Source: Labilibaculum sp.
GTDB lineage: Bacteria > Bacteroidota > Bacteroidia > Bacteroidales > Marinifilaceae
Assembly: GCF_963664555.1 (NCBI RefSeq)
Contig: NZ_OY761461.1
Location: 372,001 to 436,000 of the forward strand
DNA: 64,000 bases
Direction of reading: 5' to 3'
Position 1 is the first letter of the stretch; each line of letters starts with the position of its first letter. The notes beneath the pieces are model-generated. The model was not told the origin of the DNA. It did no database searches and worked only from the letters and a program-made list of their open reading frames with translations. The translations under genes and the position numbers were made by a program. Shown here one piece after another: positions 35,089-44,000 of this stretch.

Positions 35089-35123
35089 AATATTGCGAGA
35101 TTTGTTTAAAATCTCGCAATATT
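35089..35123. terminator. bidirectional hairpin between fic and the HigA-like gene
   Basis: AATATTGCGAGATTT and AAATCTCGCAATATT are a perfect 15-bp inverted repeat with a 5-bp loop. It is the fourth copy of the GCGAGAT palindrome, here between two convergent genes, and its right arm forms the last codons and stop of the minus-strand gene. Confidence 0.65.
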
Positions 35124-35378
35124 TATTTTGTCTGTTATATATTTATTTTGTAAGCTTAGCCAGTAATCAGAATCAATGCCTAACACTTTCTCAAACTTGT
35201 TGGCTAATTTTTTATTAATCATCTCTTTTCCTGTTATAATTCTATTAAGTTGGGACTTTTTAATATTAATAAGCTTTGCGAATTCCTCGATTGAAATATT
35301 ATTAGCTATCAATTCATCCTGTAGTACTTCACCCGCATGCGTTGGAATAAATGGTGTTAGTTCATCAATTGTTTTCAT
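35106..35378 (-). CDS. HigA-family antitoxin-like HTH protein (orphan)
   Basis: A 90-residue XRE/HigA protein. IPTHAGEVLQDELIANNISI is the typical HigA N-terminus and EFAKLINIKKSQLNRIITGKEMINKKLANKFEKVLG is the HTH. No HigB-like toxin gene is seen on either side; the only candidate partner is the convergent fic gene, whose 3' end is 50 bp away. The gene overlaps the shared hairpin at its 3' end. Confidence 0.8.
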   Translation of the reverse strand: MKTIDELTPFIPTHAGEVLQDELIANNISIEEFAKLINIKKSQLNRIITGKEMINKKLANKFEKVLGIDSDYWLSLQNKYITDKINIARF

Positions 35379-35790
35379 CGTTTTTGTTATAAGATTGTCT
35401 CATGAATAATATTTACTTAGCATGAAATGTGATTACATATTGCTATTATTCATGAATTACGATAATTAGTATTCAGCTATAATTTTGTTTCTTCTATCAA
35501 ATAACCATCAAATAAGGAAAGTCATTGTTTATAGATGTTTAAGGCTTTTTGAAAATTGTTTATTGAACAACCATCAAATAGAACTAGACACAATAAGGGG
35601 TACACCTATTTTTTTTCGATTATCAAAAGAAGAGTTAATATTCTTGCTAGTTTAGTTTGTTGGGTTTATTCTTTTTGTCTATTATTTGGGTTGGTGTTTT
35701 GGTCACCTCATGAATAAGGTGACCAGATATAAAAGTTAATGTTTTAAAGGGTTTGTGCCTTGTTAAAAAAGTCTTGATTGATAAGTTAAA
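35379..35790. other. intergenic region between HigA-like gene and integrase
   Basis: 411 bp without a gene. AACCATCAAATA occurs twice (near 35505 and 35569). A hairpin, GGTCACCT with AGGTGACC at 35701-35724, lies about 67 bp beyond the integrase stop; it has no T run on the integrase strand, so a terminator role is uncertain. Confidence 0.4.
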
Positions 35791-37056
35791 TTAAATGGCC
35801 TTGCCTGTAAAAAATGGATGTTGTGCCATTCTATCAGCTTGTTGTTCTTTGGTTACTTTGATGTATTTCATAAATGAGCTTTCGGTAGTGTGTGTACTAA
35901 TTGCCATTATGTCGATAACTGGAACACCAGCCAGATAAGCATTTGTACAGAAACTACGCCTTGCTGTGTGGGTTTTAATAAGCATATATTTTGGTACGTG
36001 TTTACTCACTTTTAAGCCACCTTTAGATTTGCTAGAGGTTTCTATATCGTCAAGCTCTGCAAGTTCGCCTACGGCCTTAATTTTATAGTTAATCGTTTGG
36101 TCAGGTAGCGTTTTTGGAGGTTTTCCACCGTTCTTTTCTAATATCTCTACAACAATGGGATGCAAAGGAATAATTACTTTCTGTCCTGTTTTTTTAGTAT
36201 CAACTTTTAGCCTGTAACCATCAATCCGTTTTATAATGTTTTCGGGTTTTAAATCGTTAAAATCAGAAACCCGTAAACCGGTAAAAGCACCAATCAAAAA
36301 TAAATCTCTCGCTCTTTCATGTTGCGGTTTTGCAGATAAATCAAGCTGATACATTTTCTTTAGCTCGTTAATCGTTAGGTAAATATTATCTACTTCTTCT
36401 TTAAGAACGACAAAACGTTTGCTTTTAAATGCTATGTTGTTGGTTAATTCTTGCTCAACAGCTTCACCCATAAACATTTTTAGATTTTTTATATGTTTGC
36501 CTGTGTTGTTGGTAGCATAGTTTTTAGTATTGCACCAAGCAATAAAATCATAATAGAAATCGAGTGTAATAACATCAAATGAAAGACGATATTTTGCCGT
36601 TTCAAATAGTTCTAAAACTGCCTTTGTTCCCTTTAAACTTTTGATTGTTCCTTTAGTTATTGGTCTTCCGGTACTGGGATTTATCTTGCCCTCATAGCTT
36701 AGGATCAATTTGTCGATAAAACCAAAAAAGCTTTTCTCCTGTTCGTTAACTGGGGCAAAATAATCATCAAGGAATTTCTTTAAGCTGAACTTTGATAATG
36801 GTAAGCCATCTACTATGCATCCATCAACGAAAGCAGATACTTTATTTTCAAGATTATTAAGCAAAGTGTTTATTGCAACCTTGTTTTTTGCGGCAGCTAC
36901 ATTTCGCACTCTTTGGGTTTCGGTTTTCCAATGGGAAGGATGAACTTTTACACCAAGCGGATAAACCAATTTTTCTGTTTTAAGGCGATAGATTAAATGT
37001 ATTGGGGTTTCAGTATCGCTTTTGGGAGACCTTAAAGAAAATCGAACATTTGACAT
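35791..37056 (-). CDS. int: tyrosine recombinase / phage-type integrase of the island
   Basis: A 421-residue integrase. Residues 1-90 are the arm-type DNA-binding domain (RYRLKTEKLVYPLGVKV-like start), about 100-205 the SAM-like core-binding domain, and about 210-415 the catalytic domain. The latter shows FTGLRVSDF (first Arg), HTARRSF at about 365 (His-x-x-Arg) and MKYIKV with Tyr near 398. The gene starts 200 bp inside attR and reads into the island. Length and domains are complete, so it is likely functional and responsible for integration at tRNA-Cys. Confidence 0.93.
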   Translation of the reverse strand: MSNVRFSLRSPKSDTETPIHLIYRLKTEKLVYPLGVKVHPSHWKTETQRVRNVAAAKNKVAINTLLNNLENKVSAFVDGCIVDGLPLSKFSLKKFLDDYFAPVNEQEKSFFGFIDKLILSYEGKINPSTGRPITKGTIKSLKGTKAVLELFETAKYRLSFDVITLDFYYDFIAWCNTKNYATNNTGKHIKNLKMFMGEAVEQELTNNIAFKSKRFVVLKEEVDNIYLTINELKKMYQLDLSAKPQHERARDLFLIGAFTGLRVSDFNDLKPENIIKRIDGYRLKVDTKKTGQKVIIPLHPIVVEILEKNGGKPPKTLPDQTINYKIKAVGELAELDDIETSSKSKGGLKVSKHVPKYMLIKTHTARRSFCTNAYLAGVPVIDIMAISTHTTESSFMKYIKVTKEQQADRMAQHPFFTGKAI

Positions 37057-37101
37057 TTGTGAATGTATTTATTAGACTTTGTAAATATAAGGTATTTATA
37101 T

Positions 37102-37123
37102 TGTGTTGCCGGTTTTGTTGCCG
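37102..37123 (+). repeat. right copy of the 22-bp end repeat
   Basis: Identical to 17691-17712 and in the same orientation. It lies between the integrase start codon and attR, so it could be both an arm site and part of the integrase promoter region. Confidence 0.55.
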
Positions 37124-37257
37124 GTTTTTCTTAATTGAATCTTATTTTGATTTATTTACATTAATCTGGGTGGTGTTCTGTAAGTGTTGTAATTGTTAGG
37201 TTTGAGGTGTTTTATTGTTGGTAAATAATGGTTTGTGAAAACATTAAATTAGGTATT

Positions 37258-37280
37258 TTCGAGTCCGCCAGAGACCTCTA
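37258..37280 (+). repeat. attR: right attachment site
   Basis: Second copy of the tRNA-Cys 3' end, TTCGAG followed by TCCGCCAGAGACCTCTA, with G in place of A at the sixth base compared with attL. It marks the right edge of the island. Confidence 0.88.
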
Positions 37281-37282
37281 TA

Positions 37283-37322
37283 AAAACGCTTAGCTTGCTG
37301 AAAGTTAAGCGTTTTGTTTTTC
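37283..37322 (+). terminator. original tRNA-Cys terminator, displaced by the island
   Basis: AAAACGCTTA and TAAGCGTTTT make a perfect 10-bp stem followed by GTTTTTC. It directly follows attR with no gene before it on this strand, as expected for the terminator of the uninterrupted tRNA-Cys gene. Confidence 0.7.
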
Positions 37323-37399
37323 ACACCTGACGCTTTATTAATTTTGCTCTTGTATTAGATATTTTAGAAGAAAATAATAATCTAAATAGTACAGGGAAT

Positions 37400-37978
37400 C
37401 TATTCAATTTCTCTTTTTAAATAGGAGATCATAGGATTCTTTTCATTTACCAGAATAGGATAGCTTTTCCCTTTAGCGTAGATATTTGCATTTTCAACGT
37501 ACAATTCTCTTTTGTAATTTTCACCTAAGAATTGATAGGTAAACAAAACACTATTAGGTTCAGAGTTGGCATCTGTTTTTTGAATTTTCCCCAAAGTCTC
37601 TTTGAAGTACTTAGTATCTGAAAGAATAGGAGAGGTCAAATCTATTTGTATGATTTCAGGTTTACTCTTTGCATATATTCCTTTGAAATATTCACCTTTT
37701 TTAAATCTGATTGTATTTTGGTTATGAGTTTTGTATGACTTACCTGAGACAGTATATTCAAAAATATTTCCTGATAAATGAGTATGCCAATGTCTTGTAA
37801 CCTGACATGTAACAATTTTCGAATCTGTTGCTAATAGAAAGTTTTTTTCTTTTTTTGTTGAAACTATGTAATCGACAAAAAAATATCCTATGAGCAACAT
37901 AATAAATAAAAAAACATAGACTATTTTCTTCTCTGTTTTTCCCAGATTGTCTGGCTTAATGAATTTTTTCTTTTTCAT
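37400..37978 (-). CDS. single-pass membrane protein of unknown function
   Basis: A 192-residue protein with a basic N-terminus, one membrane segment (IVYVFLFIMLLIGYFFVDYIV, about residues 19-39) and an extracytoplasmic domain of beta character. No family is recognised. It begins 29 bp downstream of the lipoprotein gene, so they form a likely two-gene unit just outside the island. Confidence 0.6.
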   Translation of the reverse strand: MKKKKFIKPDNLGKTEKKIVYVFLFIMLLIGYFFVDYIVSTKKEKNFLLATDSKIVTCQVTRHWHTHLSGNIFEYTVSGKSYKTHNQNTIRFKKGEYFKGIYAKSKPEIIQIDLTSPILSDTKYFKETLGKIQKTDANSEPNSVLFTYQFLGENYKRELYVENANIYAKGKSYPILVNEKNPMISYLKREIE

Positions 37979-38007
37979 CCTATGGAAAATAACTTGTTGC
38001 AGATTTA

Positions 38008-38331
38008 TTATGGATATTTGTTAAAGACATATTTCATTTTCTTCCCATTCCTGAGCAGATAAAATTTCAACGAATTGGCATCCTTGAAAATGGAATCACC
38101 TTTTTGTATCTTCTCATAGAAAGATATATTTTCCTCCCGTATTACATAGAACTCTTTCAAACTATCACTCCCCTGAACTATGATTACTCTGGTCGCATGA
38201 TTATTGTAATCTATCCAAGTACTTTCAACGACACCATTTAAATTTAAAGGAATAAGAACTCTTTTTTGATAGGATTGACAGCCTAACAATATCAAAATAC
38301 AAATGATACAATAGAATACTCTTTTTCTCAT
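38008..38331 (-). CDS. small lipoprotein of unknown function
   Basis: A 107-residue protein with a lipoprotein signal (CIICILILLGC, lipid-attached Cys at about residue 18) followed by a 90-residue soluble domain. No family is recognised. It precedes the membrane protein at 37400 on the same strand. Confidence 0.65.
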   Translation of the reverse strand: MRKRVFYCIICILILLGCQSYQKRVLIPLNLNGVVESTWIDYNNHATRVIIVQGSDSLKEFYVIREENISFYEKIQKGDSIFKDANSLKFYLLRNGKKMKYVFNKYP

Positions 38332-38791
38332 GCTAAGTCATTTTTAATTTCAAAATTATAGTGCAAACATGTAGATCGTATTTTTAAAAAGTAAATAAAA
38401 TTAAGAAAAGTAAAATACAAGAAAGTCACATTGATAATCTGAACTGCACCCCAAAAGTTAGACACAACATTTGGGGTGCAGTTCAAAAGCCCGTTGGGGT
38501 TCTTTTTATTCATAATACGACACTGTTTCTCAAACAGTAAATTATTATTTATAAAGATACTATTCTGCAAGTACCTTAATCGAGAGTCCTGCAATTTCTG
38601 ATATGGCTGGAAAAACGAGAGTGATAAGCTACGGCGGATCTTAGTTATGAAAATGCGAAAGCCTGCTAAAGAGTAAATGTGAGAGATAATTAGTTTCATT
38701 TGTGAAGTTCACGGATAGGGATTCTAACATCATAGATATTTCACTTTAAAATCCTCATTCTTTTGTAAATTGGTAAGAAGATTCATGAGCC
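38332..38791. other. intergenic region with mobile-element remnants
   Basis: 460 bp with no credible gene. It contains a half hairpin (GAAAGTCACATTGATAATC at 38421-38439) of the type found as terminators inside the island, cut off exactly where the IS3-like palindrome begins. The rest, 38490-38790, shows nothing recognisable. Confidence 0.45.
38440..38485. repeat. abutting IS3-type ends (IS scar or MITE)
   Basis: TGAACTGCACCCCAAA and TTTGGGGTGCAGTTCA are an exact inverted repeat separated by only 14 bp containing AGTTAGACA. TGAACTGCACCCCAAAAGTT has the look of an IS3-family terminal repeat; here both ends lie side by side with no transposase between them. Confidence 0.6.
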
Positions 38792-39553
38792 ATGACTTTA
38801 GAGAATAATACCAAGAAATGCTTCATTTTTCGCTTTTATGCAGAGTTGAATGATTTCCTTCCTGAACACAGGAAGCAAAAGTCTTTTGTGGAATACTTCA
38901 AAACTCCTATCACTCTTAATGATGTATTGGTTTCGCTGGGAATTCCTTTTTCGGAAGTTGATCTTGTTTTGGTAAATGGCATTTCGGTACAAATGAATCA
39001 CAAACTAAAAGAGAATGACCGGATTGCTGTTTATCCCAAATTTGAGAGTCTGGATATTACTTCAGTAACAAACTTGAGGGAGAAACCCTTGCGGGACACT
39101 AAATTTATTTTGGATTGCCATTTGGGTAAGTTGGCCAAATACTTGCGCATGTTAGGCTTCGATTCATTCTATCAAAATCAGATAGGCGATGAGGAGATTA
39201 TTGAGATTGCAGCCAAAGAGGGGAGAGTTATTCTTACCCGCGATAAGTTGTTGTTAAAATCGATTAAAATTACACATGGCTATTTTGTGCGTGCAATTAC
39301 AAAACATGAACAACTGAAAGAGGTGGTTCGAAAGTTCGACTTGTACAAGCAGTTTGAATCCTTTACCCGCTGCATGAGTTGCAACGAAAAACTAAAGACC
39401 ATTGATAAAGCGTCAATCATTGGTCGAATTGGGCCTGATATTGCCCGAATATTCAATCAATTCTACCACTGCCCAAATTGTGACAAAATTTACTGGAAAG
39501 GATCGCATTTTAAGAGGATGGAAGGCTTTATCAGGGAACTGGTGAAAGAATAG
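38792..39553 (+). CDS. Mut7-C RNase-domain protein with N-terminal ubiquitin-like domain
   Basis: A 253-residue protein. Residues 1-90 resemble a ThiS/ubiquitin-like domain (LNDVLVSLGIPFSEVDLVLVNG ... RIAVYPKFES). Residues 105-200 are the Mut7-C PIN-like RNase domain with acidic residues in ILDCHLGKLAKYLRMLGFD, GDEEI and ILTRDKLLL. A zinc ribbon follows (RCMSCNEKL, CPNCDKIYWKGSHF). Family members are predicted RNases; the target is unknown. It stands alone on the plus strand. Confidence 0.88.
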   Translation: MTLENNTKKCFIFRFYAELNDFLPEHRKQKSFVEYFKTPITLNDVLVSLGIPFSEVDLVLVNGISVQMNHKLKENDRIAVYPKFESLDITSVTNLREKPLRDTKFILDCHLGKLAKYLRMLGFDSFYQNQIGDEEIIEIAAKEGRVILTRDKLLLKSIKITHGYFVRAITKHEQLKEVVRKFDLYKQFESFTRCMSCNEKLKTIDKASIIGRIGPDIARIFNQFYHCPNCDKIYWKGSHFKRMEGFIRELVKE

Positions 39554-39700
39554 AACAAAGACTTATTGTCTAACGTAAGCCCATTTGTGAAGTGAATGGA
39601 GGAGTTATGTTTTATTTAAAAATGAATTGTGAATTAAGCTTAAATCATGTTTTTAACAAACTTTAAGTCTCTGCTTTATCATATTTTGATTTTAAGATGA

Positions 39701-39728
39701 TTGATAGTGGCTTATTTTTTTATATTTG
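39701..39728 (+). promoter_or_regulatory. promoter of the first rhodanese gene
   Basis: TTG at 39701-39703 and a perfect TATATTTG at 39721-39728 (TAnnTTTG), 17 bp apart, slightly short of the usual 19-21. The gene starts 75 bp downstream. Confidence 0.45.
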
Positions 39729-39802
39729 TTAGACCTAATGTTGATAATATCTAAATTGATATTTCATCGACACGATAAACATTTAATTTAAAATTTAAGC
39801 AT

Positions 39803-40165
39803 ATGTTCTTTTTTAAAAATAACGATAACGGCCCTAAAACAAGTTACACAGCTACTGAGTTAATGAACGAGATGGAGAAGCGAAATGATATTTTGCTGAT
39901 TGATGTTCGTGAGCCTCATGAATTGGCGAAAGATGGGATTAAAAATGCCATGCACATTCCCGTAAATCAAATACCCGATAAGCTTCCTCTTTTGCCAAAG
40001 GATAAGGACATGGTGATTTTTTGTCATGTAGGGTTTAGAAGCAAGCAAGTAAGAAATTACCTGCATAAATTGGGCTATCACAGAGCTTCGCATTTAAAAG
40101 GCGGATTGAACAGTTGGAATAAAGAGCTGAAACAGAAAGTCAGTCAACTTACTGATATTGAATAG
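39803..40165 (+). CDS. single-domain rhodanese-like sulfurtransferase
   Basis: A 120-residue cytoplasmic rhodanese. LLIDVREPHELAKDGIKNAMHIPVNQIPDKL is the CH2A-type start and VIFCHVGFRSKQV contains the active-site loop CHVGFR with catalytic Cys. It would carry persulfide sulfur or detoxify thiosulfate. It has a paralogue at 56849-57202 with about half identical residues. Confidence 0.9.
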   Translation: MFFFKNNDNGPKTSYTATELMNEMEKRNDILLIDVREPHELAKDGIKNAMHIPVNQIPDKLPLLPKDKDMVIFCHVGFRSKQVRNYLHKLGYHRASHLKGGLNSWNKELKQKVSQLTDIE

Positions 40166-40189
40166 TTTGCAGATATAAAATAGAAAAGG

Positions 40190-40220
40190 CTCAATAATTT
40201 AGGTTATTGAGTTTTTTTTT
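40190..40220 (+). terminator. terminator of the first rhodanese gene
   Basis: CTCAATAA and TTATTGAG pair around a six-base loop and are followed by nine T residues. Confidence 0.75.
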
Positions 40221-40258
40221 GTTCTTAGTGAATTCCGTAGTTTACCTTTGTGGGTATC

Positions 40259-40960
40259 CTATACAAATCGTTCCCGCTTTTGCATGTTAATTAAACTCCA
40301 TAAAATTGATATGACCGAACCAATTACCAGCATCATTCGGTTTTGAGAAAGCACGTTTTGCCATATGCTGTAACTCATATCTCCAGGAACATTAAATGGG
40401 TTTAGGAAAATATTCCATTTGCTTGATCCGAGAGGTTCTGCAAGGATTAAAAAGACGAGGCCGATAATTACCATAACAACCGCAGCTCCACTCGCATTTT
40501 TGAGTAGAGTGGCCAGCAGAAATGCCAGACTGGCTAAGAACAGCAGACAATACATCAGTTGGTAAACCATATAAAAAACGGATATACGGATAATTGCAAA
40601 TACCGTTATCCACGACATCAAACACATCATTAAGAGCAAAAGTAATACGCTAAGTGCAAAACGTATCAAGTACACTTTATATCTGTAATTGGGTATTCCA
40701 AATAGGATTTCGAGCATTCGGGTATCTTTATCGCTTTGTATGTTGTAGATAACAGGGTAGAATAAGATCAGGATTCCCGGAAATATCAAACTTCCATAAA
40801 TATCTGCTTCATCGGGACTCGAATCAGTAAACAACATGATACCGGTTACCATCAGGAAAAAGGCGAAAGCTGCAATCAGAAAATAGATAAATTTATTCGC
40901 AAATATAATCTTGATGTTGTAGCGAATAAAATTGGCTGTGAGTATCAGTTTTTCTTTCAT
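40259..40960 (-). CDS. ABC-2 type transporter permease
   Basis: A 233-residue inner-membrane protein with six predicted membrane segments (the first at FIYFLIAAFAFFLMVTGIML, the last before INMQKRERFV). The layout and the phrase PVIYNIQSDKDTRMLEILFG are typical of ABC-2 permeases. I use the ATG at 40960 (MKEKL); an ATG ten codons earlier is possible. It is the last gene of the transporter operon, 96 bp after the RND-ABC fusion, whose ATPase domain is its likely partner. Confidence 0.75.
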   Translation of the reverse strand: MKEKLILTANFIRYNIKIIFANKFIYFLIAAFAFFLMVTGIMLFTDSSPDEADIYGSLIFPGILILFYPVIYNIQSDKDTRMLEILFGIPNYRYKVYLIRFALSVLLLLLMMCLMSWITVFAIIRISVFYMVYQLMYCLLFLASLAFLLATLLKNASGAAVVMVIIGLVFLILAEPLGSSKWNIFLNPFNVPGDMSYSIWQNVLSQNRMMLVIGSVISILWSLINMQKRERFV

Positions 40961-41056
40961 ATGATTATTGTTTTTTACCGTAAAGTGCACCTTCTATTTT
41001 CTTTGTGATCTTCGTGGTTAAATCTTTTTTATTTATTCCTTCATTTCCCTTTTGGG

Positions 41057-44000
41057 TTAATCCCTTTCTTCCTTTTCGTTCAGCAAACACAAATAAGCAT
41101 CTTCTAAATTTGCTTTTGTATTTACAGCTCCGTAACCCGGATTTTCATCGGCCAAACAGCGAACCCGAATCTGATCTTTGTCGCGCATGTGATGAATAAT
41201 AACATGTTTGGTTTTTAAATCTTCAAACTCTTCGGTTGATACCGTCAGCATCCACACTTTTTTGTCGGCGATGCCTGCCATGTGAATCGGTTCACCCAAG
41301 TATTTTAGTTCTCCTTTTTTCATCACAGCAACCCGGTTACACGAACTGGCTACATCTTCGATAATGTGGGTTGAGAAAATCACGATTCTGTCCTGACTTA
41401 GTTCTACCAACAAGTTTCTGAATCGAATTCGCTCGCGTGGATCAAGTCCGGCTGTAGGCTCATCAACCACCAAAATTCTTGGTAGGTGAAGAAGAATCTG
41501 AGCAATGCCGATTCGTTGTTTCATGCCTCCCGAAAAGGAACCGATCTTATTGTCTTTCTGATCGATCATATGAACAGCTTTAAGAACATATTCCACACGT
41601 TCCATTCGTTCGGTATTGTTAGTTAGTTTTTTCAGAATTCCCATGTAGTTCAGGAAATCCCATGCGCTCATGTTTTCGTACATGCCGAATTCCTGAGGAA
41701 GATAACCGATTAATCCCTGCAGTTCTTCACGCTTTTCGCGAACATCTATGCCGTTAATGGTTATTTGCCCGTAACTTTGTTCCAGAATTCCGCAAATAAT
41801 TCTCATCAGGGTTGATTTGCCGGCACCATTGGGTCCCAGCAATCCGAACATCCCGTTTTTAATATCAAAGGAAACACTTTTAACGGCTTTAAACGGAACT
41901 TTCTTTTTCCCGATTATTGGGATGATTAAAACAAATCGGTAGAAGAATTTGCGGATGCTGCTAAATCGGCCTTTCACCCGGTTGATGTTTATTTTTTCAT
42001 GATAAATTTTATCAGAAGACACTTTGATCAGTAAAGCCAAATACCAGAAAAAGGCCAAAGGAGCAATGAGTCCGATTAGTTCGTATTGCTGATAAAAATA
42101 TACGAACACAGGTACCGGGAACAACCAGTATATGATTTTATGCAGTGCATAAATAAATCGGGGCATCCATTTTTTACTGCTTTCTTTTTTTAGATGATTA
42201 CGGTATTCCATAACGGGAGCCATAAAATTCAAAATCAGAATTTGGAATAGTATGGACAAGCCAAGTAACCAGTATTTGTTTTCGAGATGGATGTAAATGA
42301 AAAAGAACAGGAAAGCAAGCAAAGGCAATTGCCAGATTAAGGTCACAAAATCTCGGATAGATGAATAGGATTCCTTTAAACCCAATCGCTCTCTAATTTT
42401 AAGTCCCGATTTCCATTCCCTGATAAACCGACCATCCCATTCGTAAATTTTTACCAAATTTCTAATTTCGATGTGTAAAGCGTCATCAGGAGCAATTAGC
42501 TTTTCGTTGGCTTTTCTTAAGCTGGCCTGAATAAAATAGATGCATGCCGGTACCGATAACAGCAAAATCAGGAATGTGATGATCTGCCAAATTTTGCTGT
42601 CTACTTCCATGTAAATGAAGTAGGTTCCTATCATCCAAATAGCAATTTGAATAGTTTTTACCCAAACAGGCTGATTTTGTATCCAGTTTAAGCTGGTTCG
42701 CAATCCGGCATATAGTGTTGGAATAAAAACCAAGGTAAGAATTGTACTGAGGCTTAGCCCGCCAATTACGGTTATGGCGAAAGGAACTCCAATAGTTGTT
42801 ACATATTCGGCACGACCAAGAGCAAGTGGCATTAAGGCAATAATGGTAGTGATAGCTGTGATCAGGATAGGGCGGATACGTGCCAGGCCGGCCATAATAA
42901 GAGCTCTGGATTCTCTGTAGCCGCGTTTCTGCAATACGTTTGAATAATCGATCATGATGATTCCGTTGTTTACAACGATCCCCAGAAGAATAATTAGTCC
43001 GGTAAATACATTGGCGTTCATTAGAGAGGTTCCGGTAAGGATCAAGGCAATCAGCGATCCGATTGCAGCCATAGGAATGGAAAACATCATAACAATAGGC
43101 ATGGTGAACGATTCAAAAACCGATGCCAGAATCATAAATATCAGAATGATGGCCATCAGAAACAGAAAGCCAAATTCAGCCAGATTGTCTTCTTCATGAA
43201 CAATTTCCAGTGCTATTCCTGATGGAATATTCATTCGTTCAACCAGTTCATCAACTTCTACCCTCGATGCAGTTAAGAGGTCTTTCTCATCGTTCACTTC
43301 ATCAATAAACTGATATTCAACTTCGAGTTGTTTTTCCTGATTCGTTCTTTTGATCGTTGATAATCCGTCGGTGAAATTTAGATTGCTGATGTTTTGCAAT
43401 TCGAATTCAGCGCCTTGTGTACCTCTTACGGTAAGCTTACGCAGATCTTTTGCATCTCTTGTTTGCTGCTCGGTATTGTCACCAAGTGTTTTAATAATAA
43501 TATCGTACTCTTCGGTGCCTTGTTTGAACTTTACACCACTCGAAAATTCTTTCTGAAAGGAATTTAATTCCGACAATACCGATGTAACAGGAATATCGTA
43601 TACTGCCATGATTTGTTTGTCTAATTCCATGACCATTTCGGGACGTTTGGCAGGAATTCGAACCGATATATTTTTAATGGAAGTCAATTGATTTAGGTAG
43701 TATTCCAAATCTTCCGATACGTCGAGCATCTTATTAAAATCCTGACCTTTAATAATCAGTTTTTCTTTTTGACTGCCCATGCCCAACATTTCCATAAATG
43801 GATTGTCGCCGCCAAAACCTCCGCCACCGCCAAAACGACGACCTGTAGCCGGAGGATCCCAGCTGAAAGATGCACGTGGCAAATCATCCAAACGTTCCAG
43901 AATATTTTTCTTAATGCCGGGAATGGAAAGGTTTTGCTTCTCGCGATAATCGTCAATTAATGTGATTGTTAAAACAGCTTCTTCTTCATAAACCTGACTG

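Larger units (their letters stand above)
17616..37280. mobile_element. 19.7-kb genomic island integrated at tRNA-Cys
   Basis: The region between two near-identical 23-bp copies of the tRNA-Cys 3' end. An intact tyrosine integrase lies at the right end transcribed inward. A 22-bp sequence containing GTTGCCGGTTTTGTTGCCG occurs close to each boundary in the same orientation. Cargo and maintenance genes include a replication initiator, a serine resolvase, an excisionase-like HTH protein, a repressor, an IS110, and several defence-type genes. No relaxase, coat, terminase or type IV secretion gene is present, so self-transfer is not supported. Three decayed integrase or excisionase fragments inside show older, related insertions. 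Confidence 0.88.

Noticed and set aside
35379..35790. HigB toxin gene upstream of the HigA-like gene
   Set aside because: No reading frame of suitable size or HigB-like sequence is present on either strand.
38328..38699. 123-codon open frame on the minus strand
   Set aside because: It runs through the IS3-like palindrome, has no family resemblance or start signal, and its composition looks non-coding.
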